This document shows, piece after piece, positions 43,834-53,730 of a stretch of 64,000 nt of DNA; positions within the stretch are counted from its first letter, which is position 1, and each line of letters starts with the position of its first letter. The notes under the pieces are model-generated. The model made no database searches and was not told the DNA's origin. It saw only the letters and a program-made list of their open reading frames with translations. This DNA is from Anaerolineales bacterium UBA6055 (lineage in GTDB: Bacteria > Chloroflexota > Anaerolineae > Aggregatilineales > Phototrophicaceae). The stretch spans positions 207,180 through 271,179 of the forward strand of contig DIYL01000061.1 of the NCBI GenBank assembly GCA_002428985.1, read 5' to 3'. The position numbers and the translations under genes are program-made.

Positions 43834-45096
43834 ATGACGGTTAAACAGTTGATTCGCTTCACTATACGAGAGACAAAACGACTAAATGTTATTTCGGCAT
43901 TAGTCGGGCTACTCATCATCTTTACTGCCTGCACACCGACATCTACAATCGCCATCACACCAACCCCTGTACCACAAAGTGTATGGGGTGACATTGTCAC
44001 AATCGGTCAAGCCCCTTATGCACCGGCCCCTAACCTTATTTCTAACGGAGGCAATGTGCTGATGGGATGGATTGGTGCAGATGAAACGCGTGTTTTCCAA
44101 GCTTTACGACATTGGCATGATGGTTCACTTGATTCGGCAGTGATTCCTGTATTAGACGTACAAGCACCATTTGATCAGCGTATCTTTGAAGCGGATAACG
44201 ATGGAATACATATCTTATGGATGGATATTGAATCACAATCCGAGCAAATTCGACTCTTTTCGGCTTATCTCGATAACACCTTAACGACGGTTATTGCGCC
44301 CCCTAGCTTTGTTTCGCAACAAGTGACACATTACACAGCGATCCATGATATTGAAGGCGCGTTGTGGGTTGTGTGGAGTGGTGGTCTACTGTCAGAACCT
44401 GCCCTCTACTATGTACGGATTGATGGGTTAGGTCGCCCGATGTTTGCTGAACGGTTACGTTTGGATGGGGATTATCCTGTATTAGTGCAGACAATCGATA
44501 ACATCACCTATTTATTCTGGACGAGTCAGGTCAACCGTCGCATTTTACGGGCAGAATTCAATGGGGGCGATTTATTGAATGTACGTGCTGTGAGCCAATT
44601 ACCACCTATCGCCAATAGTGATCGACTGGTTGAATTTTCGGCACAATTCGACCGCACCCATCAATACTTATTCTGGAATATCGTCCGCAAAGATGGCACT
44701 GCAGAGACCTATTTCAGTACGACTCCCATTGATAGTGAGACATTCACGCAACCACAGCCATTGACGATTACCGTGGATACAGCACAAACTGTTCAGACTG
44801 GCTTCAACTCTAATATCGTTTATACAGCCGTTTCCATCGGGGAGACACCCTTATCATGGGCAAGCCCACTTGATGAGGCCGCCGATGTGCTTCCGGTTGT
44901 TGTGCAGAATGATATGGCGATTGGTATTAGTTATTGGCAAGGCGGCGCAATCGTCGGTTATCAATCGCTTGTTGAAACTGGACGTTTATTAGGGGCGCCC
45001 AATATCACCACCGACCGTGATCGCCATTTGACCGTGACATGGTCACAACCGACTGATTATGGTGTTGCTAACCTGAATATAACAACAACGCGCTAG
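43834..45096 (+). CDS. Lipoprotein with beta-propeller-like repeats
   Basis: Lipoprotein of 420 aa with a lipobox ending in IIFTAC (Cys near residue 33) and a Pro-Thr linker (ITPTPVPQ). Repeated blade-like segments follow (GIHILWMDIESQ, GALWVVWSGG, YLFWTSQVNRR, QYLFWNIVRKDG), suggesting a six- or seven-bladed propeller. No catalytic site recognised. It is 80 bases upstream of the LysM/SGNH gene, possibly on the same transcript. Confidence 0.75.
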   Translation: MTVKQLIRFTIRETKRLNVISALVGLLIIFTACTPTSTIAITPTPVPQSVWGDIVTIGQAPYAPAPNLISNGGNVLMGWIGADETRVFQALRHWHDGSLDSAVIPVLDVQAPFDQRIFEADNDGIHILWMDIESQSEQIRLFSAYLDNTLTTVIAPPSFVSQQVTHYTAIHDIEGALWVVWSGGLLSEPALYYVRIDGLGRPMFAERLRLDGDYPVLVQTIDNITYLFWTSQVNRRILRAEFNGGDLLNVRAVSQLPPIANSDRLVEFSAQFDRTHQYLFWNIVRKDGTAETYFSTTPIDSETFTQPQPLTITVDTAQTVQTGFNSNIVYTAVSIGETPLSWASPLDEAADVLPVVVQNDMAIGISYWQGGAIVGYQSLVETGRLLGAPNITTDRDRHLTVTWSQPTDYGVANLNITTTR

Positions 45097-45176
45097 ATTG
45101 TTTAGACGATGTTTGGAAACGTGGCTTGTATTGTGTTACACCCTAGGTCGCAGTAAGATTAAAGTAGCGTCCAACG

Positions 45177-46973
45177 ATGAATGGAACGATGATGCGAAAG
45201 CAAACTGTACAGGTTCATGTACTCATTGGCTTATGCGCCTGCTTAATTATGAGTGGGTGTTATCAAGGCTATGGGCAGGAAGTCAATTCACAGGCAGAAT
45301 TAGAGGCGTTACTCTTGAGCTTAACGCCCAATAATGACCCACCGACTGTTCCACCATTGCCGCAAGCCAGCCCATCTGTCACATTAGTACCAACGATTGC
45401 ACCAGCAACTGATACGCCGGCACCGATTATTGCCGAGGGCGGTACAATAATTCACATCGTTGCACCCGGCGATACGCTGTTTAATATCGCCCAACAATAC
45501 AACGTACAAATGGAGTTGCTATCGGCGCTAAACGGCATCGCTGACCCAGAATCTTTATTTCCGGAGCAAGCTTTAATTATCCCGCCGACCAACGCTCCAG
45601 CTGAGCCAACACAAGAATCAACCCAAACATCGAATTTGCCGACGGCGTCAGCCACAGTACCAGCCACCCAAACAGAAACGCCGACCTTAACTGTTACCCC
45701 ATCACCGACAACCACCGAAGAATCGCAATTATCAGCTGATGTACAAGCCGTGCACCGTGTTGAAACTGGGCAGACCCTATTCCAAATCTCGCAACAATAT
45801 AGTGTGTCACTCGATACACTTGCAGCTGCCAATGCGCTCGACGATACGAGTCAGCTGGCGATTGGGCAGGAGTTAGTTATCCCTGCGAATGATGCGGATA
45901 CAACCTCACTATTAAATCTATCAGCGACACTAATCGTAGAAGAGGCTGTTTTAAACGTGCCAACCGCCACAGCTAACCCTGCTGTTCATGTAGTATCAGC
46001 GGGGGACACACTCTATCAGATTTCACTAGAATATGGCATCTCACTGGAAAGCTTAGCGGGTGCCAACAATATATCCGATACTAATCAAGTTGTTGTCGGG
46101 CAAGAATTACAGATTCCAGTGGCGACGCCGTTATCGGTTGTTGCTGGTGAAAATACAGGTACAGATACCTCGATGCCACAACGTATCGCCCTCAATATCC
46201 CAACACAAGTAAATGGAGTCTCACTCAATCAGATTATACAGGTATCACCACAAGCCGAAGCGACAATCCTCGAAATTTATGAACGTGGTCAAACAATGGG
46301 ACGGAATCCGCGCGCTTTCTCTAAGCTCGGGGACAGCACAATTGAAAATCCGCATTTTTTAACGCGCTTCGATAACTGGCAAGGCTTTGACTATAATCTC
46401 GGCGACTATGTCTATTTAGAGGGCGTGATCGATTATTATGCGGGGTCATTTATCCGGCAGGGCGAATCAGTTCGGCGTGGGATGCACTCATGGACAGTGT
46501 TTGATCCACAATGGGCAAATAACGGCAATTGCCAGCCAGCAGAATCGCCATTAGCTTGTGAATTTCGTGTGCATAATCCGAGTATTCTATTGGTGCGTTT
46601 AGGAGCGAATGATGTTGGTGTGCCGCGTGCCTTTGAAAATAATATGCGCGATGTGATCGAATTCTCAATTGAAAATGGTGTGATTCCCATTCTCGGCACA
46701 AAAGCTGACCGCAACGACGGTGCAAGCAATCCCAATAATTTGATCATCCGCCGATTGGTTGAAGAGTATCAATTACCATTGTGGGATTTTGATCGCCTCG
46801 CCGATACCTTACCGCGCCGTGGACTGACCACTGACGGTATTCATATGACAATCAACTTCTCGCATGATTATACTGACCCCGCGACCTTCCGCACCGGACA
46901 TGGTGCCAACAACCTCTCCGCCCTGATCTTGCTTGATGTGCTCTGGCAAACCCTCAACCCTGATGTCGGATAA
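45177..46973 (+). CDS. Lipoprotein with three LysM domains and SGNH/GDSL-like hydrolase domain
   Basis: Protein of 598 aa. A lipobox ends in IMSGC (Cys28). Three LysM domains follow: about 91-137 (APGDTLFNIAQQYNV), 192-236 (ETGQTLFQISQQYSV) and 270-314 (SAGDTLYQISLEYGI), separated by Thr/Pro linkers. The C-terminal 220 residues have SGNH blocks: KLGDSTIENPH (Ser), LLVRLGANDVG (Gly/Asn) and TDGIHMT (Asp-x-x-His). LysM binds peptidoglycan or chitin, so a wall-targeted esterase or deacylase is a reasonable inference. The ATG at 45189 or 45192 could be the real start. Confidence 0.85.
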   Translation: MNGTMMRKQTVQVHVLIGLCACLIMSGCYQGYGQEVNSQAELEALLLSLTPNNDPPTVPPLPQASPSVTLVPTIAPATDTPAPIIAEGGTIIHIVAPGDTLFNIAQQYNVQMELLSALNGIADPESLFPEQALIIPPTNAPAEPTQESTQTSNLPTASATVPATQTETPTLTVTPSPTTTEESQLSADVQAVHRVETGQTLFQISQQYSVSLDTLAAANALDDTSQLAIGQELVIPANDADTTSLLNLSATLIVEEAVLNVPTATANPAVHVVSAGDTLYQISLEYGISLESLAGANNISDTNQVVVGQELQIPVATPLSVVAGENTGTDTSMPQRIALNIPTQVNGVSLNQIIQVSPQAEATILEIYERGQTMGRNPRAFSKLGDSTIENPHFLTRFDNWQGFDYNLGDYVYLEGVIDYYAGSFIRQGESVRRGMHSWTVFDPQWANNGNCQPAESPLACEFRVHNPSILLVRLGANDVGVPRAFENNMRDVIEFSIENGVIPILGTKADRNDGASNPNNLIIRRLVEEYQLPLWDFDRLADTLPRRGLTTDGIHMTINFSHDYTDPATFRTGHGANNLSALILLDVLWQTLNPDVG

Positions 46974-46999
46974 AACCTAGTACAAATACTTGTCAGTTT

Positions 47000-47926
47000 T
47001 TAAACATTACCACGCAAATCTTCAACGAGTGCCTGTAGTAAATGAGGATTATAGGTGTATTCTAACAAGATGGTTTTCCAGTTTTTACCCTTGCTGTCTT
47101 TGATATAACAATATCCGTTTTGGATGGTTACAGACCCTAAATCGCTCATCAAAATTTCACTTTGACCGATACGGATGCCATCTCGACTAACATGTATATC
47201 TTCAAAAGTAACGGTTTCACCATTTTTAATAGCATGTATCATGCGTGGTTTATGTGTATCAATAATATAGTGATTTAACACCTTATATAACTTCTGATGG
47301 TTTTGGTCAATATACGATACCTTAAATATAGGTTTACCATCTGAATAGAATGTATATGCTCCAGTTTTAAAAAATGTGAGAAATGCAGTGGTATGATTTG
47401 TCAACATGCCTTTAACACCATCTATCGCTTCCCACGGTATCAAATCTCCACCATTACGTGTTTTACGCATAACCCCATTTTCATAGATAATCGTTTGACG
47501 ACCCTGTATTAATGCATATAAACTTTTTCCACCAACAAGGAAACCACCACTTAATATCAAAAATGGGAGGGCTAACGTAAATAAAGAGTCTAGACTATCT
47601 AATTGAATTCCATTGGTCATCTCAAACAAGAAAAAGCCAATAAATGCTATGATACCAACCAATAACATAAGCAGACTTCTTGTCATTTCTCCTTTGTGCA
47701 ATCCAAAGGTTTCAATAACCGAACCACGACCCTGGTTGCTCGATGTGTGCTTTGGCAGAGATTGAGAGGGGGTTGTTGGCGATGATGGGGAAATATTATC
47801 TAATTTAGCAAGCCACTTCTCAGCGATTGGATGGTCAATGGATTGTAAAATCTGCCGAGCTTCGTCATAACGTTTATTTTGGATCAGTTTTTTTGCTTTT
47901 GATAATTGCTCTTTGGTAGTCATCAT
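47000..47926 (-). CDS. DUF6585-like membrane protein with helical N-terminus
   Basis: Protein of 308 aa from the ATG preceded by AGGAAT (47926). Residues about 1-50 form a TPR-like helical hairpin (KAKKLIQNKRYDEARQIL), then a Ser/Pro linker and two membrane helices (LLMLLVGIIAFIGFFLF; LALPFLILSGGFLVGG). The rest is a PH-like beta domain with YENGVMRKTRNGGDLIPWEAIDGV, the pattern I associate with DUF6585. Function unknown. Confidence 0.65.
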   Translation of the reverse strand: MMTTKEQLSKAKKLIQNKRYDEARQILQSIDHPIAEKWLAKLDNISPSSPTTPSQSLPKHTSSNQGRGSVIETFGLHKGEMTRSLLMLLVGIIAFIGFFLFEMTNGIQLDSLDSLFTLALPFLILSGGFLVGGKSLYALIQGRQTIIYENGVMRKTRNGGDLIPWEAIDGVKGMLTNHTTAFLTFFKTGAYTFYSDGKPIFKVSYIDQNHQKLYKVLNHYIIDTHKPRMIHAIKNGETVTFEDIHVSRDGIRIGQSEILMSDLGSVTIQNGYCYIKDSKGKNWKTILLEYTYNPHLLQALVEDLRGNV

Positions 47927-48144
47927 ATTCCTAAAGGTTATTATCATTGATCCCAGCTTATCGCAATAGTATGCAAAACACTATTACAACGGGTAGGTGC
48001 TTTCTGTTTTGGGCTTGTGACAATTCTTTTTGCCATTACCTCTCAATCCACAATTAGCTCTGTATGAATATTTGTTCTATATCATCTTGTTTTAAGCTGG
48101 CTGTTGTATTATCACTATGATGATACACATAGGTTATAGATACG

Positions 48145-48726
48145 ATGACAAAAACAGAAAATTTCGAAAAAGTAGAAGTCAAATCCGTCGCAGAATTACG
48201 TGCATGGCTGGAAGCTAATTATGCCCAAGATGAGAGCATATGGTTAGTCACTGGTAAAAAGCATATGGGTGCGACTTATGTCTCCAAAGAAGAAATTTTG
48301 GACGAGGTATTATGCTTCGGCTGGATTGATGGGATTCGGCGAAAATTAGATGATGACCGCACCATGCAACTAATCGCACCCCGTAAAACACAACATTGGG
48401 CAAAGAGCTATAAAGACCGCGTTGCAAAGCTTGAAGCCGAAGGACGAATGCATGCCTCAGGGTTGGCAGTGGTTGAAGAAGGTAAAAACAACGGATTGTG
48501 GAATTTTATGGATGATGTTGATGCGTTGATTATGCCCGATGACCTCGTCGAAGCATTGAAAGAGCACCATCCTGCGCTTGAAAATTTTGAGGCATTTTCA
48601 CCATCATCACGACGTAACGTACTACGCTGGATTAAGCTTGCGAAAAAGCCAGAAACCCGTGCCAAACGCATTCATAAGACTGCCACACTCGCCGAACAAA
48701 ACAAAAAAGTCCCGCAGATGGGATGA
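48145..48726 (+). CDS. YdeI/OmpD-associated family protein
   Basis: Protein of 193 aa of the YdeI family, with SIWLVTGKKHMG near the start, EVLCFGWIDGIRRKLDD, and the C-terminal FEAFSPSSRRNVLRWIKLAKK ending in an alkaline helix. In other bacteria members confer tolerance to antimicrobial peptides or have no known role. Monocistronic. Confidence 0.9.
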   Translation: MTKTENFEKVEVKSVAELRAWLEANYAQDESIWLVTGKKHMGATYVSKEEILDEVLCFGWIDGIRRKLDDDRTMQLIAPRKTQHWAKSYKDRVAKLEAEGRMHASGLAVVEEGKNNGLWNFMDDVDALIMPDDLVEALKEHHPALENFEAFSPSSRRNVLRWIKLAKKPETRAKRIHKTATLAEQNKKVPQMG

Positions 48727-48740
48727 TTTGTGTATGTCAA

Positions 48741-48962
48741 CTACCACGCACTGTCATCGCGCCAATAATGAAACCAATAGCTTCGTAGAGAGCTTTGTTG
48801 GACAGACCAATTATTGTTTTTGCCACGGTTAGCCTTGATTGTGCCAGATTCACATAATGACCTGATTGTACTAACTGGTTGTCCGCTAAACCGTGCTGCC
48901 TCTTTGAGTGATATATAGTCACCATTGTTCGATTTTTTCTTTTTGTTCTTTCGCTTCGACAT
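48741..48962 (-). CDS. Small helix-turn-helix protein (excisionase/MerR-like HTH_17)
   Basis: Protein of 73 aa with a Lys-rich tail and the DNA-binding segment YISLKEAARFSGQPVSTIRS, typical of excisionase-type winged helices; AARFSG and the following STIR form helix-turn-helix. It stands alone between two + strand genes, with no integrase in view. It may be a solitary regulator or a relic of a mobile element. GGAAAT lies upstream of the ATG. Confidence 0.7.
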   Translation of the reverse strand: MSKRKNKKKKSNNGDYISLKEAARFSGQPVSTIRSLCESGTIKANRGKNNNWSVQQSSLRSYWFHYWRDDSAW

Positions 48963-49124
48963 ATTCGCATTTCCAATGATCTACCCATCTTTATGTATAT
49001 TATAAGGACAAACTGGGAAATATCCGTCTCATTATAAAAGAAACCCCCAATGATAGGGGGGCACAACAGTATTGTTTCGCCTTATAGTTAAATGGTCAGA
49101 TAATCAAGATAGATTGGATATAAA

Positions 49125-49925
49125 ATGGACTGGCTTAGTTTTTCTGAAGCAATTTCTGATCTCAATTTAGAACTCTTCTTAACAATCGTTTTACTCATAA
49201 TCCTATTTATTGGTGGTTTACTCGTGGGGCGTTGGTCACTTAGTCGCGAAATCGATAGGGCACAATACAACCAAAAAGATTCCACTCGTAAAGCATGGTT
49301 AAACAACTTCTGGCAGGGTATCAGTACTGAGTTGATTGGTGCAGTCTTCACTACCATCGGATTTGGTCTTATTCTTGTCATCTTCCAGCAATATCAGGTT
49401 GTCCAGAACAATAAAGATTATTTGACCCTGCAACTAAGTAGTCCTGACAATTCTATTGCTATTGACGGCGTTCGAATTGCTAGATATCAGAATTGGTTAA
49501 CTGATGGCACGCTCATAGGGGCGCAACTATCAGAAGCCAATCTACAAAACGCTGATTTGACAGATGCCAATTTAATGGGTGCGCACCTGTGGCAAGCCAA
49601 TTTGCAAGCAGCATTTCTACTGGATGCAAAGCTTCAGGATGCCAACTTAAGAACATCAAACCTGATAGGTGCTGATTTGGGTGGTGCAAAACTACAACGT
49701 GCGAACCTGCATAATGCGAATTTACGAGGAGCAATCTTGGTGGGAGCGGATCTCTCTGGCGCAAATTTGCGCAATGCGAATTTAGAGAGCGTGACATGGG
49801 AACTTGATGACGAACCGCCTGTGATCCTACCTGATGGTACCCAATGGACATCAGATACTGATTTGGAACGCTTCACTGACCCTAATCATGATGACTTCTG
49901 GCAAGCGACATCCGATGAAGACTGA
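49125..49925 (+). CDS. Membrane-anchored pentapeptide-repeat protein
   Basis: Protein of 266 aa. Two membrane helices lie at about 15-37 and 65-85, followed by a linker and about 80 residues of A(D/N)Lxx pentapeptides (LSEANLQNADLTDANLMGAH and onward) forming a right-handed quadrilateral helix. A short tail with PPVILPDGTQW is typical of the family's cap. Function unknown; such proteins can mimic DNA or serve as scaffolds. Confidence 0.9.
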   Translation: MDWLSFSEAISDLNLELFLTIVLLIILFIGGLLVGRWSLSREIDRAQYNQKDSTRKAWLNNFWQGISTELIGAVFTTIGFGLILVIFQQYQVVQNNKDYLTLQLSSPDNSIAIDGVRIARYQNWLTDGTLIGAQLSEANLQNADLTDANLMGAHLWQANLQAAFLLDAKLQDANLRTSNLIGADLGGAKLQRANLHNANLRGAILVGADLSGANLRNANLESVTWELDDEPPVILPDGTQWTSDTDLERFTDPNHDDFWQATSDED

Positions 49926-49945
49926 TTTCTAACACTTTCTGTGAA

Positions 49946-51889
49946 TTATGAGCTTTCAACAGTAATTGTTGCGACCTCATAGAATGTATTCCCATTTACC
50001 TCGGCGCGGGCGGAGGGGTCATTGATGTCGTATAAACCGAGAATCAGTGTGTAGTCACCTGCGGTCAAATCTGATGGAATTGCCAGTGCATGATTATCGA
50101 TAATCGGTGTGTCGGCTTGCCATGTGGTCGTCAGCGATAATCCACCAGTGGGTTCACTATCCCGTTGGGCGACCAAAACCCCATCACTATTCAATAACTG
50201 CAAAAAGACTTTATAGCGAATCGTCGGGGTTTCATCAGCGAGCCATGTCAGTTGTAATTGGAGCGCATTGCCTGTGGTGATTATTTCTGCATTGAGTGCA
50301 ATCGATTCAAGGTTAATCACATCACCAAATTGAACATCCACAGTCGTCACATCTTCAAATGTCGCTGGTGCAACATACTGGGCAAAACGCATATCATCAA
50401 ACCACTGCTCTTGAATTTCATAGGCACTGTTATTGAGTGTCGATTCGACTGTCCCATTAGGGTCTTGTTCGTCCGTACCATAAAACACCGCATAAATGCG
50501 ATCATGTTCCGCGACAATATCACGGACGGTTTGTGCGGTTTCGGTATCATCGGGTGATGTCGGCAAACCATAAATCCGATTGTCGGCATCATAATAATAA
50601 CGCAGGACTTCGGCAACACCTGCCGCGCTTACTAGTACAGCATCACCTTCTTGGATATTATCTGTTATCGCTTGGGCGAGCCCACGAATATCATCCCGTT
50701 GAAAGTCGGGATGGGTGTAGAGCGGGTTGAGTCCATTCGCCAAAGTAATGAATAGTGCGATGGTTGCGACAAATGCAGCCAATCGCGGGATATTGCGTAT
50801 CAGTGGATGTACTCCACGGGTTTGTCGTGTCCATAAGACCCATACACCACGTCCAACCCACAGCGCAAATGCCAATTGCACGGGCAATAAAAAGCGCACA
50901 TAGCGGGTTGTTAGCTCGAGGTAGAGATAGAGCAAGACTGATACCAATACCCATACCACAGGCAAAAACATGCGCCAAATTGTGTCACATTGGCGTTCTT
51001 GTGGTGGCGATGAAATCAAGCCGAACAACAAGGAGAAATAAATCACAAAACCCATATTCCCCATACTGAACTCAAAGGTGCTGCCGAATGCAAACCATCC
51101 CTGCAAGACACGTAAGACTTGCTCTAATGGCACGGGGTCGGAAATATTGGGTTGTGAAAATACCTGAGAAATCGCAACCGATAACCACGGTGCAAAGAGC
51201 GCAATCGTCAGTAAATTAGCGATACTATACGCACCCAACATCACCAAAAAAGGGCGTAAGTTGAGCTTATTGTCATCGGTAATTGTTTTGTATAAGAGGC
51301 TTCCTAACCAGAGGACTGCCATGACACCCTGCGCCAACATAACCAGTGCATAAACGACATGGGTATAAATCCCGATTGTATTAATCAGTCCCAACGCAAG
51401 CCCTTGTTTCCAATCTGGTTTGCGTAAGAAGCCGATATACACCCACATACTCGCACCCGCCACACATGTTAACATCGCATACATGCGGGTCTCTTGACCA
51501 TAATAGATGCTAAACGTATTCAATGCGACTAATCCAGCCGCGACTAATCCGGCAATGGGGTGATAGAGCCGTTTACCGAGTGCATATGCCCATGCCACAC
51601 TCAATATACTGAAAAATGATGATAAGACTCGTAGTGAAAATTCCGATGATCCTGTCACATCTTCCCACACGCCTAGTAATCCAAAATAAGCGGGGACGTG
51701 GACATTGCGCTGTAACAGTGGGACTAGCTCTGGCAAGGTACGTAGCGAGTGGGTATAAGCTACACCTTCGTCATACCAGAGTGATTGTGCGGGCAACATA
51801 TGAAAACGTGTTGCGGATGCCAACAGCAATATTAAAAGCGCAAGTATTGTATACAGCCACAGGCGATTGTGTGTGTGAATCATCGTCAT
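49946..51889 (-). CDS. GT39-family membrane glycosyltransferase with C-terminal beta-sandwich
   Basis: Protein of 647 aa. It has a periplasmic acidic motif in SLWYDEGVAYTHS, about 11 membrane helices, and PAYFGLLGVWEDVTG near the first loop, typical of dolichyl-phosphate-mannose-type (GT39) transferases. A soluble region follows (EGDAVLVSAAGVAEVLRYYY), then a beta-sandwich (about 540-647) like the end of the 30084-32489 protein. It probably transfers sugars from a lipid carrier to surface molecules. The start may also be the third codon, Met3. Confidence 0.9.
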   Translation of the reverse strand: MTMIHTHNRLWLYTILALLILLLASATRFHMLPAQSLWYDEGVAYTHSLRTLPELVPLLQRNVHVPAYFGLLGVWEDVTGSSEFSLRVLSSFFSILSVAWAYALGKRLYHPIAGLVAAGLVALNTFSIYYGQETRMYAMLTCVAGASMWVYIGFLRKPDWKQGLALGLINTIGIYTHVVYALVMLAQGVMAVLWLGSLLYKTITDDNKLNLRPFLVMLGAYSIANLLTIALFAPWLSVAISQVFSQPNISDPVPLEQVLRVLQGWFAFGSTFEFSMGNMGFVIYFSLLFGLISSPPQERQCDTIWRMFLPVVWVLVSVLLYLYLELTTRYVRFLLPVQLAFALWVGRGVWVLWTRQTRGVHPLIRNIPRLAAFVATIALFITLANGLNPLYTHPDFQRDDIRGLAQAITDNIQEGDAVLVSAAGVAEVLRYYYDADNRIYGLPTSPDDTETAQTVRDIVAEHDRIYAVFYGTDEQDPNGTVESTLNNSAYEIQEQWFDDMRFAQYVAPATFEDVTTVDVQFGDVINLESIALNAEIITTGNALQLQLTWLADETPTIRYKVFLQLLNSDGVLVAQRDSEPTGGLSLTTTWQADTPIIDNHALAIPSDLTAGDYTLILGLYDINDPSARAEVNGNTFYEVATITVESS

Positions 51890-51981
51890 ACATAACCATT
51901 GTCTTGTTCAAAACGTAGGTCATTGTACACCACTTATCTTGAGAGGCAATACGAGTGCATCTAATGACATATGATGAAAAA

Positions 51982-53139
51982 CTAAAATAAGGCTAGCTGG
52001 CGTAGGGGGCGTTTTCCACCCAACAATACATAATCCGCGAGTTTGGTTGTATTGCGAATCCCAATTTGCTTGAGGTGGCTCAGGTCACTGAGTGTGCCGC
52101 TACGTCGTGCACGAATAATCGTATCAACACCTTTTGTGCCAATCCCAGGGACACGCAATAACTGTTCGCGTTCGGCTGTCATCAGGTCGATTGGTGCATG
52201 TTTGAGATGAATATCTGCCCAAGCTTGTTTGGGGTCAACATCAGTACGCAGATTCCCTGATTGCTGGAATGGTAATTCTTCAAGATCCCATCCATAATCC
52301 CGCAATAAAAAGCTCGATTGATAGAGTCGATTTTGCCGAATTTGTTCAGTTGCGGGCAAATTCTCAAATGGTGTGCCCCTTACAGGTCCAAACGCCGAAT
52401 AATAGACCCGCGATAAGCTTGCCTGATGATAGAGACTATCACTCATACTCATCAGTTCAAGATCAGTATCACCAACAGCACCAACCACAAATTGGGTCAC
52501 ACTACTGGCTAACTTTTCGTGCGGGTTATCAGTGCGTATTTGATGTGCCCATTTGAGCATCGTGACCAACTCATCAACAAATACCTTTTTGGGGGCAAGT
52601 TTAGAGAGCCGTTCGGTCGTTGGTCCTTCAAGATTGACCGAGATACGATCTGCCAATTGCATGGCGCGGTGTAACTGATCGTATTCAATACCCGGCATGA
52701 TTTTAAGGTGAATATATCCCTTATAGCTTTGTTTGTTGCGAATGATGTCGGCTGTATCAATGATCTTGTCTTGGGTTGTTACACTCCCTTTGATGATTCC
52801 TGATGACAAAAACAACCCGTCGACTTTACCTTTGGCTTGAAGTGTATCAAATGCCGTCGCCATATTATCTGGCGTAAAAGTCACACGTTTGGTTTTGCTG
52901 TGTCCAGCCCGAAAAGGGCAATAGTTGCAATTACGTTCACAGGCAGTTGTCATCATCGACTTAAGGACGGGCTTCGGTCCTTTGGGTGTGGATAAATTCG
53001 TGATGCAATCTTCTATGCTATATGACTGATACCGTCGTGATGTCTCTTTATCCGGACGATCTCCTGCAGGTTCAAAGAGGGTGACATCCCCCATTTTTGT
53101 TAGTTGTGTAAGTGTATCTGAGGCAGTTTTAATTTCCAT
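51982..53139 (-). CDS. Radical SAM protein with C-terminal helix-hairpin-helix (DNA modification/repair type)
   Basis: Protein of 385 aa matching the radical SAM family described as putative DNA modification/repair proteins (TIGR03916 type). The cluster motif is CERNCNYC (CX3CX2C) in MMTTACERNCNYCPFRAG. The C-terminus has a helix-hairpin-helix DNA-binding motif (LLRVPGIGTKGVDTIIRARR) and ends in LGGKRPLRQLALF. The family is usually found next to a uracil-DNA-glycosylase-like partner, which is not seen here. An in-frame extension to 53229 has no ribosome site; MEIKTASD at 53139 is preferred. Confidence 0.9.
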   Translation of the reverse strand: MEIKTASDTLTQLTKMGDVTLFEPAGDRPDKETSRRYQSYSIEDCITNLSTPKGPKPVLKSMMTTACERNCNYCPFRAGHSKTKRVTFTPDNMATAFDTLQAKGKVDGLFLSSGIIKGSVTTQDKIIDTADIIRNKQSYKGYIHLKIMPGIEYDQLHRAMQLADRISVNLEGPTTERLSKLAPKKVFVDELVTMLKWAHQIRTDNPHEKLASSVTQFVVGAVGDTDLELMSMSDSLYHQASLSRVYYSAFGPVRGTPFENLPATEQIRQNRLYQSSFLLRDYGWDLEELPFQQSGNLRTDVDPKQAWADIHLKHAPIDLMTAEREQLLRVPGIGTKGVDTIIRARRSGTLSDLSHLKQIGIRNTTKLADYVLLGGKRPLRQLALF

Positions 53140-53271
53140 GCTCTTATTATATAGAACATTTGTTTTATTGTCAATTTGTGTGTCTAAAGCCGATTTACAA
53201 TCAATTAATAATCTCAATGTTGCGGTCAAAAATCAGCTTTATAATTGAGACATAGAATCATTGGAGGATAG

Positions 53272-53706
53272 ATGTATCAATATAGGGTATTTGAAAATAT
53301 AGTGGTTTTCATCTTTACCGAAGAGATTACAATGAATGATGTTGAAGGATTTCCAGATGATCTCAGTGTGCTCAGTCAATCAATAGACGAGATATTTATT
53401 ATTGGGCTTATTATTGGTGTGGCTTCGTATCCAACCAATATCAAGGATATTCTTAAATCTGTCAACGTACTGCAATCTGTATCTACTCAAGTGAAACGGA
53501 TTTATGGAACGCCTTTCAATCCAATACTATCGTTTGTATCGAATATCGTTTTACAAGTGTTGAGGCTGAAAAATAATACGATTGAAGCCAAAGATCTAGA
53601 TGATTTATATCGGCTCTTAACTGTTGAAGCTGAACAATTTCCAGCACTTAAAGCATCTATCGTTCATCTAGATGAAATCAAAGCTTATATTAACTCATTC
53701 GAATAA
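53272..53706 (+). CDS. Hypothetical protein, 144 aa
   Basis: Soluble protein without recognised family. The opening YQYRVFENIVVFIFTEEI recalls a STAS/SpoIIAA-like beta-strand start, followed by helices, but the similarity is weak. GGAGG lies eight bases before the ATG. Divergent from the radical SAM gene. Confidence 0.6.
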   Translation: MYQYRVFENIVVFIFTEEITMNDVEGFPDDLSVLSQSIDEIFIIGLIIGVASYPTNIKDILKSVNVLQSVSTQVKRIYGTPFNPILSFVSNIVLQVLRLKNNTIEAKDLDDLYRLLTVEAEQFPALKASIVHLDEIKAYINSFE

Positions 53707-53730
53707 TGGAAGTTCTCGAAATATCCTAGC

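Noticed and set aside
45452..45832. 126-codon antisense frame in the LysM gene
   Set aside because: Arises from the Thr/Pro/Ala-rich linker and LysM repeats read backwards.
48737..49066. 109-codon frame overlapping the small HTH gene
   Set aside because: The shifted frame has no domain, while the 73-aa frame has a clear HTH motif.
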